Shown: positions 35,162-45,096, numbered from the stretch's first letter. The stretch: DNA of 64,000 bases from Nocardia caishijiensis NBRC 108228 (GCF_001612825.1 NZ_BDBE01000028.1:1-64000), one strand, 5' to 3'. Translations and numbers: made by a program. Notes: generated from the letters alone by a model not told the origin.

Positions 35162-36379
35162 TTACTTCAGGGCACGCGCCAGGTTGGCATCCAGCGCACC
35201 CAGGAATTCCTCCGTGCTCAGGTACCCCTGATCGCCGCCGACGAGCAGCGCCAGGTCCTTGGTCATCTGCCCACCCTCGACGGTCTTGATGACGACGTCC
35301 TCGAGCGCCTGGGCGAAGCCGATCACCTCGGGGGTGTTGTCCAGCTTGCCTCGGTGCTCGAGCCCACGGGTCCAGGCGAAGATCGACGCGATCGGGTTGG
35401 TCGAGGTCGGCTTGCCCTGCTGGTGCTGGCGGTAGTGCCGGGTGACAGTGCCGTGCGCGGCCTCGGCCTCGCAGGTCTTGCCGTCCGGGGTGAGCAGCAC
35501 CGAGGTCATCAGGCCGAGCGAACCGAAACCCTGGGCGACGGTGTCGGACTGCACGTCGCCGTCGTAGTTCTTACAGGCCCACACGTAACCGCCCTCCCAC
35601 TTCATGGAGGAGGCGACCATGTCGTCGATGAGGCGGTGCTCGTAGGTGAGGCCCGCGGCGTCGAACTCGGCCTTGAACTCGGCGTCGAAGACTTCCTGGA
35701 AGGTGTCCTTGAACATGCCGTCGTAGGCCTTGAGGATGGTGTTCTTCGTGGAGAGGTACACCGGGTAGTTCTGCTGCAGGCCGTAGTTGAACGACGCGCG
35801 CGCGAAGTCCTCGATGGACTTCTTGAAGTTGTACATACCCATGACGACGCCGCCGTCCTCGGGCATCTTCACGACCTCGTGCACGATCGGCTCGCTGCCG
35901 TCCTCCGGGGTGAAGGTGAGCGTGACGGTTCCCGCCTCGTACACCTTGAAGTCGGTGGCGCGGTACTGGTCGCCGAACGCGTGGCGGCCGATGATGATCG
36001 GCTTGGTCCAGCCGGGCACCAGACGCGGCACATTGGAGATGATGATCGGCGCGCGGAAGATGGTGCCACCCAGGATGTTTCGGATGGTGCCGTTGGGCGA
36101 GCGCCACATCTTCTTGAGACCGAATTCCTTCACCCGCGCTTCGTCGGGGGTGATGGTGGCGCACTTGACACCGACGCCGTGCTGCTTGATGGCGTTCGCC
36201 GCGTCGATGGTGACCTGGTCGTCTGTCTTGTCGCGGTACTCGATACCGAGGTCGTAGTACTCGAGATTCACGTCGAGATAGGGATGGATCAGCTTGTCCT
36301 TGATGAACTGCCAGATGATCCGGGTCATCTCGTCGCCGTCGAGTTCTACGACGGTGCCTTCAACCTTGATCTTGGACAT
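35162..36379 (-). CDS. icd: Isocitrate dehydrogenase (NADP+), homodimeric eukaryote-like type
   Basis: Oxidatively decarboxylates isocitrate to 2-oxoglutarate in the TCA cycle and supplies NADPH. The 405-residue protein has [19 protein letters not shown] at the start, isocitrate-binding [16 protein letters not shown], and the metal-binding [28 protein letters not shown]. This matches the dimeric IDH subfamily II rather than the monomeric form. Transcribed alone. Confidence 0.95.
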   Translation of the reverse strand: MSKIKVEGTVVELDGDEMTRIIWQFIKDKLIHPYLDVNLEYYDLGIEYRDKTDDQVTIDAANAIKQHGVGVKCATITPDEARVKEFGLKKMWRSPNGTIRNILGGTIFRAPIIISNVPRLVPGWTKPIIIGRHAFGDQYRATDFKVYEAGTVTLTFTPEDGSEPIVHEVVKMPEDGGVVMGMYNFKKSIEDFARASFNYGLQQNYPVYLSTKNTILKAYDGMFKDTFQEVFDAEFKAEFDAAGLTYEHRLIDDMVASSMKWEGGYVWACKNYDGDVQSDTVAQGFGSLGLMTSVLLTPDGKTCEAEAAHGTVTRHYRQHQQGKPTSTNPIASIFAWTRGLEHRGKLDNTPEVIGFAQALEDVVIKTVEGGQMTKDLALLVGGDQGYLSTEEFLGALDANLARALK

Positions 36380-36711
36380 GGATCTTCGTGTCCTCCTCGG
36401 TGGGTGCCCTCATTGCACGGCCGGGCGAACACGCTTGTGAGCGGACCCCAGCAGTTCCAACAGACAACGTATATGCCCCGCGTTGTCTGCGGGACGTGTA
36501 GGTGCAAACATGACAAGCGTACTGCTGCCAAGGACCTCACCGCGACGGGAGGCCCAACTGTGCGCACAGCTCGAAACTACCCCCGCCCGGACGTGCGCCG
36601 ACTCGCGCGCCGCGTACTCACGAGTAGTGCGCAACCACCCAGGCAGCGGATGGCAAACGGCTCGCAAGTGCGCGGGCCACCCTCGGAAGGTGACCGACAC
36701 ACGGCTGGGCG
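36380..36711. other. Intergenic region with icd promoter
   Basis: About 330 bp between icd and the BTAD regulator. The icd-proximal part carries the inverted repeat listed at 36461-36489. The remainder is GC-rich with only a weak 70-codon plus-strand frame that shows no coding character. Confidence 0.5.
36461..36489. promoter_or_regulatory. Inverted repeat CAGACAACG-N11-CGTTGTCTG upstream of icd
   Basis: Perfect 9-bp arms flank TATATGCCCCG. On the icd strand the spacer reads CGGGGCATATA, a possible -10 element. The repeat is 82-110 bp before the icd start, so it is a likely operator on its promoter. The binding protein is unknown. Confidence 0.55.
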
Positions 36712-39700
36712 TCAGGTGAGCGGCGCAGCGGGCTCGTCGAGTGCGGCCAGCTCGGTGGCGAGGGCGGTGCGAACCTGCTCGGCGGCGGCGCGGTGCGCGG
36801 CCGCCGCGCCGTGGTCGCCCAGCCGCTCGGCCAGTTCGGCGAGGACGGTGTCGACCGGGCCGAAGGCGACCGAGCCCGAATCCATGCCCGCGATGGTGCC
36901 CGCCCGTGGCAGCAGGTCGCGGTAGAGCCGCTCGGCGGCCTCGGCGGTGCCGATCCGGGCGACCACTCTGGCCTCGAACGCCGACATCGCGCCCCAGTAG
37001 TAGTCGCGCAGCACCTCGGTGCCCGCGTCGAGGACGGTGACCGCGCGCGCGGTGTCGCCCGCGTCGAGCAGGGCCAGCGCGTACACGTAGCTGATCGCGT
37101 GCGGCGCGGCCGCGTACAGCTGCGCGTACCCGTCCAGGCCGGGGGTGAGGTCGCCACGGGCCCACCCGGTCATCATCCGGGCCAGCAGGATCAGTTCGGC
37201 GCCATTGGCGTTGCCCGCCGCGATCATCTTCGCGCTGAGGTCGGCGTCGATCGCTTCGGCGGTGTCCAGGTCGCCACGCAGCACCGCGAGGACGGCCAGG
37301 TGCGCGGTGGACACGACCAGCAGCGGGCCGAGCTGTCCGCCCTCCGCGCAGTCGAGTGCCTCCGCGATCGCCGACCGCGCCGCGACGAGCCTGCCCGCGC
37401 CCGAGGCGACGAGGAAGCGCAGGAAGTGCGCGACGGCCTGGTACTCGGGCAGCTGCGCCGCGGTCGCCACACGCAACAGGTCCTCGGCCAGGTCGGCGCG
37501 CTCGGCCCACAGATCGGGGCCGAGGGCGACGAAGGCCCTGGCGTTGAGCGCCGCGCACAGCAGTTCGGGGTCGCCGAGTGCGCGCGCGGTGCGCAAGGCC
37601 TCGGCGGAGCAGGCGAAGGCGCGCGCATTGTCGAACCCTTCCACGGCGAAGACGGTGCTGACCAGGAGCCTGACGCGCAGGTCCGGCGCGGTCGTGCGGT
37701 GCAACGCGGACGCGAGGTCGACCGACATGTCGGAGTCGGGCAGGCCACGGTCTCGGCTGCTCCAGATCGTCGGGGCGCGCCAGCAGGTGAGAACGGCGAC
37801 GACGGGGTCTTCGTCGCGAGCCGCACCGCCCTCGCCCGGTCCGGCGGTGCCGCTCCGCATCAGGGCGCGGGCCGTGGTCATGGACTCGACGCGGAGGCGG
37901 CGGGCCTGGTCGTCGTTGCCGCCGTAGGCGAGGGCGTTGATCAGCGCGCAGCGGGTGGACAGCGCGGCCAGCCGGTCCGCTCGGGCGGCCGTCGGACTGT
38001 CGTGGCCCGCGCGGGTGTGCAATTCGAGCGCCGCGCGCCACAGGGGCTCGGCGTCCTGGTGGGCTCGTCGGGCGGTGCGTCTGCGGGCAGCGGCGAGGAC
38101 GTAGCGCAGGGCACGGGTGGCCGTTGCGGTGGCCGCGCCCGCGATGGCGTGATGTGCCATGGCATCGAGCACGACGGTGTCGACGGCGGCGAGGTCGGCG
38201 TCGTCCGCGTGGCCCACGTCCGGGCGGGTGCCATGGCCCGCGGGCGAGATCCCGCGTTCGAGGAGTTCCAGAGCGGCCCAGTGCAGGCGGGCGCGGCGCA
38301 GGGTGGGGATGTCGTCGTACACCGCGTCACGAATCAGGGCGTGCGCGAAGGAGATTCGATCCGTCTCGACGTGCACGAGGCGAGCGACCGCGAGGGTGTC
38401 GACCAGGTCGATGAGAGCGTCCTCCGGTTCGGCGCTCAGCGCGAGCAGGGTGTCGAAGTCGATGTCGTCGCCCCAGACCGCGGCCAGCCGCAGGGCGCGG
38501 GCGGCGCCTGCGGGAAGCCGGGTGATGCGGCGGTGCAGCACCGCCCGCACCCCCGCGGGCACGGCGCGCAGATCACCCACCGCCGCAGCGAGCGTCGCGA
38601 CCTCGCGGACGAACAGCGGGTTACCAGCGGTCCGGGCACGCAGCCACTCGACCGTTTCGTCGTCGAGGGGCGTCAGTCCGGCCCGCTCCGCGACCGCGCG
38701 CACCGCCACGCCGTCGAGCCCACCCAGCACCAGCCGCCGACCCGTCGACCCGGCCAGCGCCGCGGCGGTGGCCCGCACCCCCGAATCGGCCTCCGACCCC
38801 CGCGCGGTCACCAGCACCAGCAGCGGCCGCTGCGTCAGCCACGCCACCACCTGCCGCAGAATCTGCAGGGTCGCGCTGTCGGCCCGATGCACGTCCTCGA
38901 GCACCACCAGCAACGGCCCATCGGCCAGTCGCCGCCCACAGACCCGCGCCACCACCCGCGCGATGGCGAACGGTCCCGCCTGAGCCCCGACACCTTCGGT
39001 CATCGCCGGGGCCGCTGCATGGCCGGACTCCGCCGATGCCCAGGTCGGTTCGAGACCGTCGAGCAGGTGGACCCAGGCCCAGGCGGCGGGCGCGCCGTCG
39101 ACCTCGGGGCACGAGGCGCTCGCCACCGCCCATCCTCGGGCGGCGAGAGTCGCGTCGAGCACCTCGACCTGCGTCGATTTGCCCGCGCCCGCTTCACCTT
39201 CCAGCCACACCACCCGCGCGCGTCCTCGCGCGACCACCTCTGCGGCCTCGGCGAGCAGGGCGGAGCGTTCGGCTGCGTAGCCGACCACCGCAGGCCCTGC
39301 GTCATCCGCGAGGTGGATCTGGACGGGCTCGGCGCTGACGGTGACGTGACCGCCGTCCGAGAGGTGCGAAACCTGTCGCCGGTCCAGTTCGGGAGCGTGG
39401 GTGAGGATGGCGGTTTCGAGGTCGTTGAGGGCCGGGCTCGGTCGGACACCGAATTCGTTGTCGAGATAGGCGCGCAGGTCGCGAAGGGTGGCGAGGGCGT
39501 CGAGTTGGCGGCCGAGGCGGTACTGAGTGAGCGCGAGCAGGCAGGCCGCGTTCTCTCGATCGGGGTGATCGGCGACGTGGCGGTGTAGGAGCACGAAGGC
39601 CTCGTCGGGGCGGTCGAGGGCCAGGGCCGACTCGGCGCGGCCCTCCACGGCTACGCGGCGGAGTTCGTGCAGGCGGGCGGCCTCCGCGAGCACCCAGTGG

Positions 39701-40095
39701 GCGGTGGCGAAGGGCGCGTACGGCTCACCGTGCCAGCAGGCCAGCGCCGCCCCGAGCCGCTGGAACCGGTGGGCGGGGTCGTCCGCGTCGCCCAGGGCAA
39801 GCAGCCGCTCGAAGCGCCAGGCGTCGACCGCCTCGGGACCCAGGCGCAGGGCGTAGCCGGGTGCCTCGGAAACGAGCACGGTGGCCCGCGCGCGCGGCGG
39901 GCGCGCCGGTTCGACGGCGCGCCGCAGATAGGAGATGTGCGCCTGCAGTGCGCCGAGCGCCTTGGGTGGCGGGTCGCCCGCCCACAGGTCGTCGATCAGC
40001 TGGTCGGTCGACACCACCGCACCGCCCGCGAGTACCAGCCTGGCCAGCAGCGCGCGCTGACGCGGCCCACCGAGGTCGGCGGGCCGCCCGCCCAC
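36712..40095 (-). CDS. Large BTAD/AAA transcriptional regulator (AfsR/LuxR-like)
   Basis: At least 1127 residues: a winged-helix OmpR-type DNA-binding domain (residues 1-85), a bacterial transcriptional activation domain (about 91-237), then an ATPase with Walker A GEAGAGKST (300-308) and Walker B LLVVLEDVHRAD. A long C-terminal TPR-like region follows. Such proteins regulate secondary metabolism or cell-envelope genes. The GTG at 40095 omits the first strand of the DNA-binding domain: in-frame codons upstream read VRIDVLGPLRVE, clearly family sequence. No ATG/GTG/TTG precedes them back to a TAA at 40177, so the true start is unclear (an ATT at 40176 abuts the stop). Confidence 0.85.
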   Translation of the reverse strand: MGGRPADLGGPRQRALLARLVLAGGAVVSTDQLIDDLWAGDPPPKALGALQAHISYLRRAVEPARPPRARATVLVSEAPGYALRLGPEAVDAWRFERLLALGDADDPAHRFQRLGAALACWHGEPYAPFATAHWVLAEAARLHELRRVAVEGRAESALALDRPDEAFVLLHRHVADHPDRENAACLLALTQYRLGRQLDALATLRDLRAYLDNEFGVRPSPALNDLETAILTHAPELDRRQVSHLSDGGHVTVSAEPVQIHLADDAGPAVVGYAAERSALLAEAAEVVARGRARVVWLEGEAGAGKSTQVEVLDATLAARGWAVASASCPEVDGAPAAWAWVHLLDGLEPTWASAESGHAAAPAMTEGVGAQAGPFAIARVVARVCGRRLADGPLLVVLEDVHRADSATLQILRQVVAWLTQRPLLVLVTARGSEADSGVRATAAALAGSTGRRLVLGGLDGVAVRAVAERAGLTPLDDETVEWLRARTAGNPLFVREVATLAAAVGDLRAVPAGVRAVLHRRITRLPAGAARALRLAAVWGDDIDFDTLLALSAEPEDALIDLVDTLAVARLVHVETDRISFAHALIRDAVYDDIPTLRRARLHWAALELLERGISPAGHGTRPDVGHADDADLAAVDTVVLDAMAHHAIAGAATATATRALRYVLAAARRRTARRAHQDAEPLWRAALELHTRAGHDSPTAARADRLAALSTRCALINALAYGGNDDQARRLRVESMTTARALMRSGTAGPGEGGAARDEDPVVAVLTCWRAPTIWSSRDRGLPDSDMSVDLASALHRTTAPDLRVRLLVSTVFAVEGFDNARAFACSAEALRTARALGDPELLCAALNARAFVALGPDLWAERADLAEDLLRVATAAQLPEYQAVAHFLRFLVASGAGRLVAARSAIAEALDCAEGGQLGPLLVVSTAHLAVLAVLRGDLDTAEAIDADLSAKMIAAGNANGAELILLARMMTGWARGDLTPGLDGYAQLYAAAPHAISYVYALALLDAGDTARAVTVLDAGTEVLRDYYWGAMSAFEARVVARIGTAEAAERLYRDLLPRAGTIAGMDSGSVAFGPVDTVLAELAERLGDHGAAAAHRAAAEQVRTALATELAALDEPAAPLT

Positions 40096-40176
40096 CTCGA
40101 CCCGCAGCGGGCCGAGTACATCGATGCGTACGGCGGTCGCGCCGCCGTCCGGTTCGCTCTGTTCGATCGGGTCAAT

Positions 40177-40827
40177 TTACCGGGCGATACGCACCCCCGC
40201 GACACCGATCGCGACGCCTTGGGCGACCGTGCCGGGAATGATCCACCAGCCTTCCGCGCCCGGCAGCAGGCCGGGAATCATCGCCGCGACCGTCATCGAC
40301 AGCGTGCCCGCGAGGATCAGCACACCCGACCACCGCCCGAACACCGCGGCGGGCCGCAGCAGCGCGTACACCGCGAGCAGCACGAAACCGAGCAGCAGCG
40401 CCATCGACAGCGGCGCGAGCACGGCGGCCGACGCGTCGGCGATCTCGCTTGCCGTGTGATGGTCGACCCCGGTGCTCACGAACACCTCGTGATACGCACC
40501 GATCGGAATCACCACGGCCAACCCGGCGAACAGCGACCCGTGCGCGAGGGTGAGCATGCCGCTCGCCACTCCGCCGTCCGGTCGACGGATGGCGCGGACC
40601 AGCGCGGGCAGGCCGACCGCCATCAGCACGGCCCCGACGGCGAATGTGAGGTGCGCGGGCGCCCAAGTCGGCGCGTGGACGGCGTCCTCGGAGTGTTCGA
40701 GCGGGTGCAGCAGGTTGCCGACGGCCCACAGCAGTGCGCCGACGGCGAGGGTCACCGCACGGCCTCGGTCCCGGTGGGGCGGCGCCGCGACGGCGGGAGC
40801 GGTGGATTGGGGCGATTCGATCGTCAT
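40177..40827 (-). CDS. Uncharacterised six-helix membrane protein
   Basis: 216 residues with a soluble N-terminus and about six hydrophobic segments (first AVTLAVGALLWAVGNLLHPLEH). No family was recognised with certainty. It is directly upstream of the BTAD regulator and its TAA is in the same frame, immediately followed by regulator-coding sequence. The two are surely co-transcribed and might even have been joined. ATG at 40827 chosen for MTIESPQ. Confidence 0.7.
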   Translation of the reverse strand: MTIESPQSTAPAVAAPPHRDRGRAVTLAVGALLWAVGNLLHPLEHSEDAVHAPTWAPAHLTFAVGAVLMAVGLPALVRAIRRPDGGVASGMLTLAHGSLFAGLAVVIPIGAYHEVFVSTGVDHHTASEIADASAAVLAPLSMALLLGFVLLAVYALLRPAAVFGRWSGVLILAGTLSMTVAAMIPGLLPGAEGWWIIPGTVAQGVAIGVAGVRIAR

Positions 40828-40976
40828 GCACCGAGCCTGACCGGGCCCGATTGGTATCCACTTGCGAACGATTTGCGGCGCGGACGGGACCCGACACACC
40901 ACGGCGGAAGTGATCCAGGTGACGTTTCGGCGGGAAGTTTCCGTGTGAGCGGGCTGTCCGGTTAACATGTCGTCCA

Positions 40977-41085
40977 AGGTCATGAGTACCAGCGCGAAGC
41001 CCCGGCTCGCTGGTCGGCAACCCTCCAGCTGCGGTGGGGTGCTCCGGGTGATGACCGGGCTCTCGAAGGTCGGGAGCAAGCGCGC
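40977..41085 (+). ncRNA. SAM-IV riboswitch
   Basis: The sequence from GGTCATGAGTACCAGCG through CCCCGGCTCGCTGGTCGG, CAACCCTCC, GCGGTGGGGTGCTCCGGGTG and ATGACC matches the SAM-IV consensus of actinomycetes. P1 is GGTCAT/ATGACC; the helix CCAGCG..CGCTGG is clear, and a 3' hairpin GCTCTC..GGGAGC follows. It binds S-adenosylmethionine and lowers expression of downstream methionine genes. Here metY-metX follow, the expected target. An unusual short reading frame lies between it and metY. Confidence 0.88.
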
Positions 41086-41101
41086 ATTTCAGGAGGACCC
41101 C

Positions 41102-41134
41102 ATGTGTTGTTGTCCGTCGATCCGCCCCAGCTGA
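41102..41134 (+). CDS. Poly-cysteine leader peptide (putative cysteine attenuator)
   Basis: A ten-codon frame encoding MCCCPSIRPS, with three successive TGT codons (rare against TGC in such GC-rich DNA) and a perfect AGGAGG 5 nt upstream. Ribosome stalling at cysteine codons when cysteine is scarce is an established control for mycobacterial sulfur genes with poly-Cys leaders. It ends 31 nt before metY, on the same transcript as the SAM-IV riboswitch. The coding signal is seen directly; cysteine sensing is inferred. Confidence 0.7.
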   Translation: MCCCPSIRPS

Positions 41135-41165
41135 ACCCCCGACGCACAACCCCTGGAGCATGACC

Positions 41166-42482
41166 ATGACCGACTCCGCCCTGCCCGAGAACTGGTCGTT
41201 CGAGACCAAGCAGATCCACGCGGGCCAGGCCCCCGACGCGAGCACCAACGCGCGGGCACTGCCGATCTACCAGACCACCTCCTACACCTTCCGCGACACC
41301 GAGCACGCCGCCGCGCTGTTCGGCCTCGCCGAACCGGGCAACATCTACACCCGGATCATGAACCCCACCCAGGACGCGGTGGAGCAGCGCATCGCCGCCC
41401 TCGAAGGCGGCGTCGCGGCCCTGCTGGTGGCCTCGGGCCAGGCCGCCGAGACCTTCGCGATCCTGAACCTGGCGGGCGCGGGTGACCACATCGTGTCCAG
41501 CCCCCACCTCTACGGCGGCACCTACAACCTCTTCCATTACTCGCTGCCCAAGCTCGGCATCGAGGTGTCGTTCGTGGACGACCCCGACGACCTGGCGCAG
41601 TGGCAGGCCGCGATCCGCCCGAACACCAAGGCCTTCTACGGCGAGACCATCGCCAACCCGAGCAGCGCGGTGTTCGACATCCCCGGCATCGCCGGTGTGG
41701 CCCACGAGAACGGGCTGCCGCTGATCGTCGACAACACCGTCGCCACCCCGTACCTGATCCAGCCGCTGGCCCACGGCGCCGACATCGTGGTGCACTCGGC
41801 CACGAAGTACCTCGGCGGCCACGGCGCCGCGGTGGCGGGCGTGATCGTCGACGGTGGCACCTTCGACTGGACCGTCCGTGACGCCGAGGGCAACGCCCGG
41901 TTCCCCGGCTTCACCGAGCCCGACCCGAGCTACCACGGCGCGGTGTTCGCCGATCTCGGCGCACCCGCGTTCGCACTCAAGGCCCGCGTGCAGTTGCTGC
42001 GCGACCTCGGCGCGGCGGTGTCGCCGTTCAACGCCTTCCTCATCGCGCAGGGCATCGAGACGCTGAGCCTGCGGGTGGAGCGACACGTGAGCAACGCCGT
42101 CGAGGTGGCGAAGTTCGTCGCCACCCAGCCCGGTGTGGACGCGGTGCACTACGCGGGCCTCGAGACCTCGCCCTGGTACGAGCGGGCCAGGCAGCTGGCG
42201 CCCAAGGGCGCGGGCGCGATCGTGTCGTTCGAGCTGGCCGGTGGCGTCGACGCGGGCAAGAAGTTCGTGGACGCGCTCAGCCTGCACAGCCATGTGGCTA
42301 ACATCGGTGATGTGCGTTCTCTCGTGATTCACCCGGCCTCGACCACGCACTCGCAGTTGACGCCGGAGGAGCAGTTGGCCGCCGGTGTCACGCCCGGCCT
42401 CGTCCGGCTCGCGGTGGGCATCGAGGGAATCGACGACATCCTGGCCGATCTGCGGGCCGGTTTCGCGGCGGCGACGACGTGA
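41166..42482 (+). CDS. metY: O-acetylhomoserine aminocarboxypropyltransferase (sulfhydrylase)
   Basis: PLP enzyme joining sulfide to O-acetylhomoserine to give homocysteine (direct sulfhydrylation). 438 residues with [19 protein letters not shown], the PLP lysine in [13 protein letters not shown] and the C-terminal [10 protein letters not shown]. Close to the M. tuberculosis MetC/Rv3340 type. The ATG at 41166 has GGAG 7 nt upstream; ATG 41160 is only 1 nt from it. It overlaps metX by 4 nt. Confidence 0.94.
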   Translation: MTDSALPENWSFETKQIHAGQAPDASTNARALPIYQTTSYTFRDTEHAAALFGLAEPGNIYTRIMNPTQDAVEQRIAALEGGVAALLVASGQAAETFAILNLAGAGDHIVSSPHLYGGTYNLFHYSLPKLGIEVSFVDDPDDLAQWQAAIRPNTKAFYGETIANPSSAVFDIPGIAGVAHENGLPLIVDNTVATPYLIQPLAHGADIVVHSATKYLGGHGAAVAGVIVDGGTFDWTVRDAEGNARFPGFTEPDPSYHGAVFADLGAPAFALKARVQLLRDLGAAVSPFNAFLIAQGIETLSLRVERHVSNAVEVAKFVATQPGVDAVHYAGLETSPWYERARQLAPKGAGAIVSFELAGGVDAGKKFVDALSLHSHVANIGDVRSLVIHPASTTHSQLTPEEQLAAGVTPGLVRLAVGIEGIDDILADLRAGFAAATT

Positions 42483-43624
42483 CTGTGAGCACCGAATCGC
42501 CGATCACCCGTCCCGGCACCGGCGTGGCCCTGCTGCCACCGCCGGACGGGCGACTCGGCGTGGTCGCCATCGGGGACGTGACGCTGGAGAACGGCGCCGT
42601 GGTCCCCGATGTGCGGCTGGCGGTGCAACGGTGGGGTGAGCTCTCCCCCACGCTCGACAATGTGGTGCTCGTCGAACACGCGCTCACCGGCGACTCCCAT
42701 GTCGTCGGTGGGCCCGACGGGGCGCCCGGCTGGTGGGAGGGCATGGTCGGGCCCGGCGCGCCGATCGACACCGAGCAGTGGTGTGTGATCGCCACCAATG
42801 TGCTCGGTGGCTGTAAGGGCAGCACCGGACCGTCCTCGCCCGCGCCCGACGGAAAGCCTTGGGGCGCACGGTTTCCCTGGGTGACGATTCGCGACCAGGT
42901 GACCGCCGAGGCGCAGTTGCTCGACCTGCTCGGGATCGAGCGGCTCGGTGCCGTCGTCGGTGGGTCGATGGGTGGCATGCGGGTGCTCGAGTGGATCATC
43001 GGGCACCCCGAGCGGGTGTCGGCGGCGCTGGTGCTCGCCGTCGGCGCGCGCGCCACCGCCGACCAGATCGGCACCCAGACCACCCAGATGGCGATCATCA
43101 CCGCCGACCCCGACTGGCAGGACGGCAACTATCACGGCACCGGCCGTGCCCCGATGACGGGCATGGGCCTGGCCCGGCGCATCGCCCACCTCACCTACCG
43201 CACCGAGGGCGAACTCGAACACCGCTTCGCCAACCACGCCCAGGGCGACGAGGACCCGTGGGCGGGCGGCCGGTACGCGGTGCAGAGCTACCTCGAGCAC
43301 CAGGCCGACAAGCTCGGTCAGCGTTTCGATCCGGCCACCTATGTGCTGCTCAGCGAGGCCATGAACCGCCACGACGTGGGCCGAGGCCGAGGTGGCGTCG
43401 CCGCCGCGCTCGCCTCGACCCCGGTGCCGTGTGTGGTCGGCGGGGTCGACTCCGATCGCCTGTACCCGTTGCACACCCAGGCCGAGCTGGCCGACGGCCT
43501 GCCCGGCTGCGCGGGTCTGGAGATCGTGCACTCCCGCGACGGGCACGACGGCTTCCTCACCGAGGCGGCGGCGGTGTCCAAGCTGCTCACCGAAACGATG
43601 CGACTGGCCCGCGAGAACCGCTGA
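42479..43624 (+). CDS. metX: Homoserine O-acetyltransferase
   Basis: Makes the O-acetylhomoserine used by MetY, the first committed step to methionine. 381-residue alpha/beta-hydrolase-fold enzyme: [15 protein letters not shown], nucleophile S in [14 protein letters not shown] in [11 protein letters not shown] and H in [12 protein letters not shown] start overlapping the metY stop (GTGA), so translation is coupled. The pair is under the SAM-IV riboswitch and the cysteine leader. Confidence 0.95.
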   Translation: MTVSTESPITRPGTGVALLPPPDGRLGVVAIGDVTLENGAVVPDVRLAVQRWGELSPTLDNVVLVEHALTGDSHVVGGPDGAPGWWEGMVGPGAPIDTEQWCVIATNVLGGCKGSTGPSSPAPDGKPWGARFPWVTIRDQVTAEAQLLDLLGIERLGAVVGGSMGGMRVLEWIIGHPERVSAALVLAVGARATADQIGTQTTQMAIITADPDWQDGNYHGTGRAPMTGMGLARRIAHLTYRTEGELEHRFANHAQGDEDPWAGGRYAVQSYLEHQADKLGQRFDPATYVLLSEAMNRHDVGRGRGGVAAALASTPVPCVVGGVDSDRLYPLHTQAELADGLPGCAGLEIVHSRDGHDGFLTEAAAVSKLLTETMRLARENR

Positions 43625-43630
43625 GCGCGG

Positions 43631-44170
43631 TCAGGACGCGGTGAGCAACGCGACGATCGACCGCACATAGGCTTGCAGGCGTTCGCGCGAATACTCCTGC
43701 GGCGCGCTCACCGCCAGCCTGCCGAGCATCTCGGCGACGGTGAGCGTCGAGTTCGCCAGTAGTTCCGCGTCCATGCCCGACCAGCGCGGCGACCACGAGA
43801 TGCCCACGCGCACAAGCGCTTGCGCCCGGTCGAGGATGTCGTCCCGGGAATCGCGCAGGGCGGCACGGTATTCGGCGGGTGCGCTGGCCGGGGTGGCGAG
43901 GATCAGCCGCCAGCGGGTCGGATTCGCCAGTGCCACATCGACGAACGCCTCGACCGTAGCCGAGGCAGCCGCCACCGGATCGACTCCGAGCAGGTCTTGC
44001 GGCAGGGTGTCGGCGATCTGCTCGAGCCCGCGTTCACGTTCCCGCTCGAGCAGGGCTTCGACGAGTTCGGCCCGGGTCTTGAACACCGTGTACAGCACCG
44101 GTTTTCCGACACCGGCCTCCTGCGCGACGGCTTCCATGCTCAGTTCGTGTAGTTCCATCCGGCCGAGCAC
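43631..44170 (-). CDS. TetR-family regulator, apparently missing its N-terminus
   Basis: 179 residues from GTG. It contains the HTH helices SMEAVAQEAGVGKPVLYTVFKTRAELV and a ligand domain. Helix 1 of the TetR fold is encoded upstream in frame (GSLLDAAFTVLGRM) but no ATG/GTG/TTG precedes it before a stop at about 44252. The usual start has therefore been lost, or an unusual one is used. The divergent MpaB gene begins only 38 bp away and also looks 5'-shortened, suggesting a deletion between them. Confidence 0.7.
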   Translation of the reverse strand: MLGRMELHELSMEAVAQEAGVGKPVLYTVFKTRAELVEALLERERERGLEQIADTLPQDLLGVDPVAAASATVEAFVDVALANPTRWRLILATPASAPAEYRAALRDSRDDILDRAQALVRVGISWSPRWSGMDAELLANSTLTVAEMLGRLAVSAPQEYSRERLQAYVRSIVALLTAS

Positions 44171-44208
44171 GGTGAACGCCGCGTCGAGCAGACTCCCCCA
44201 GCTGGAAG

Positions 44209-45096
44209 GTGTGGGCGGCCCCGACGGCGCTGATCAGTTTCCAGCGCGCGGTCACCCTCGAGCACTTCGATCCCTTCCTGACCGCCGCCGTGGCCGACTC
44301 CCACGGCATCTACGACAGCCCGGCCAGCCGCCTCGACCACACCCTCGCGTACTTCCTGCTGGTCGCGGTGGGCGACGGCCGGACCGCCGTCCAGGCCGCC
44401 GAGCACCTGATGCGGGTGCACGCGCCGATGACAGGCATCGAACCGGTGAGCGGCAAGCGCTACAGCGCCAACAACCCCGGCTCCCAGCTGTGGATCCACA
44501 TCGCCGGCTGGCACTCGGTACTCGAGGCCTTCGAGATGTACGGGCCCGGCCCGCTGAGCCGCGAGGACGAGCAGCGGTACTGGGCCGAGTGCGCGATCGC
44601 CGCCGAACTTCAGACCTGCGACCCGGCCGATGTGCCGCGCGATCGCGAGGAGGTCCGCGCCTACTTCGACCGGGTGCGCCCGCGTCTGTGCGTGACCGAA
44701 CGGGCCGTCGAGGGCATGCATTACCTGCTGTGGACGCCACCGAGCAAGGGCTGGCACTTCGCCGTCGGCAGCAGGCTGCTCTCGCTGGCGAGTATCCCGA
44801 GCCTACCGAGGTGGATGCGGACGCTCGGGCGGTTCGCGCTGCCCCCGGCACTCGATCCGCTGCTGCGCCTTCCGGCGAAGGCGATCGCCCGGACCGCCGC
44901 CCGCCGCGACAACTGGGCCATGATCAAGGCCGCACCGTACATCGCGCCGATGTCAGGGGCGATCCTGGCCGCGCATGCCACGTGCGCGCCGCCGACGACC
45001 CCGACGACGATCACGCCGCAGCGAGCCAGAAAGCTCTACGGGAGCAAGGGCGACGCCGGCTTGTGGGCGACGTCGCGCGTCGGCGAAACCGCCTGA
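44209..45096 (+). CDS. Oxygenase MpaB family protein (DUF2236), possibly 5'-shortened
   Basis: 295 residues in the DUF2236 family: LISFQRAVTLEHFDPFLTAAV, YFLLVAVGDGRTAVQAAEHLMRVHA, YSANNPGSQLWIHIAGWHSVL and YWAECAIAAELQTCDP. The GTG at 44209 directly abuts a GGAAGG, too close for a ribosome site. In-frame family-like residues (PSWK) precede it, so the original start probably lay further upstream. Related but not close to the MpaB gene at 22.85 kb. Confidence 0.75.
   Translation: MWAAPTALISFQRAVTLEHFDPFLTAAVADSHGIYDSPASRLDHTLAYFLLVAVGDGRTAVQAAEHLMRVHAPMTGIEPVSGKRYSANNPGSQLWIHIAGWHSVLEAFEMYGPGPLSREDEQRYWAECAIAAELQTCDPADVPRDREEVRAYFDRVRPRLCVTERAVEGMHYLLWTPPSKGWHFAVGSRLLSLASIPSLPRWMRTLGRFALPPALDPLLRLPAKAIARTAARRDNWAMIKAAPYIAPMSGAILAAHATCAPPTTPTTITPQRARKLYGSKGDAGLWATSRVGETA

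Noticed and set aside
36483..36719. Small plus-strand frame between icd and the BTAD gene.
   Set aside because: No ribosome site, no family features and overlaps the end of the BTAD gene.
36793..39588. 931-codon plus-strand frame opposite the BTAD regulator.
   Set aside because: Compositional shadow; the opposite strand encodes a clear multidomain regulator.
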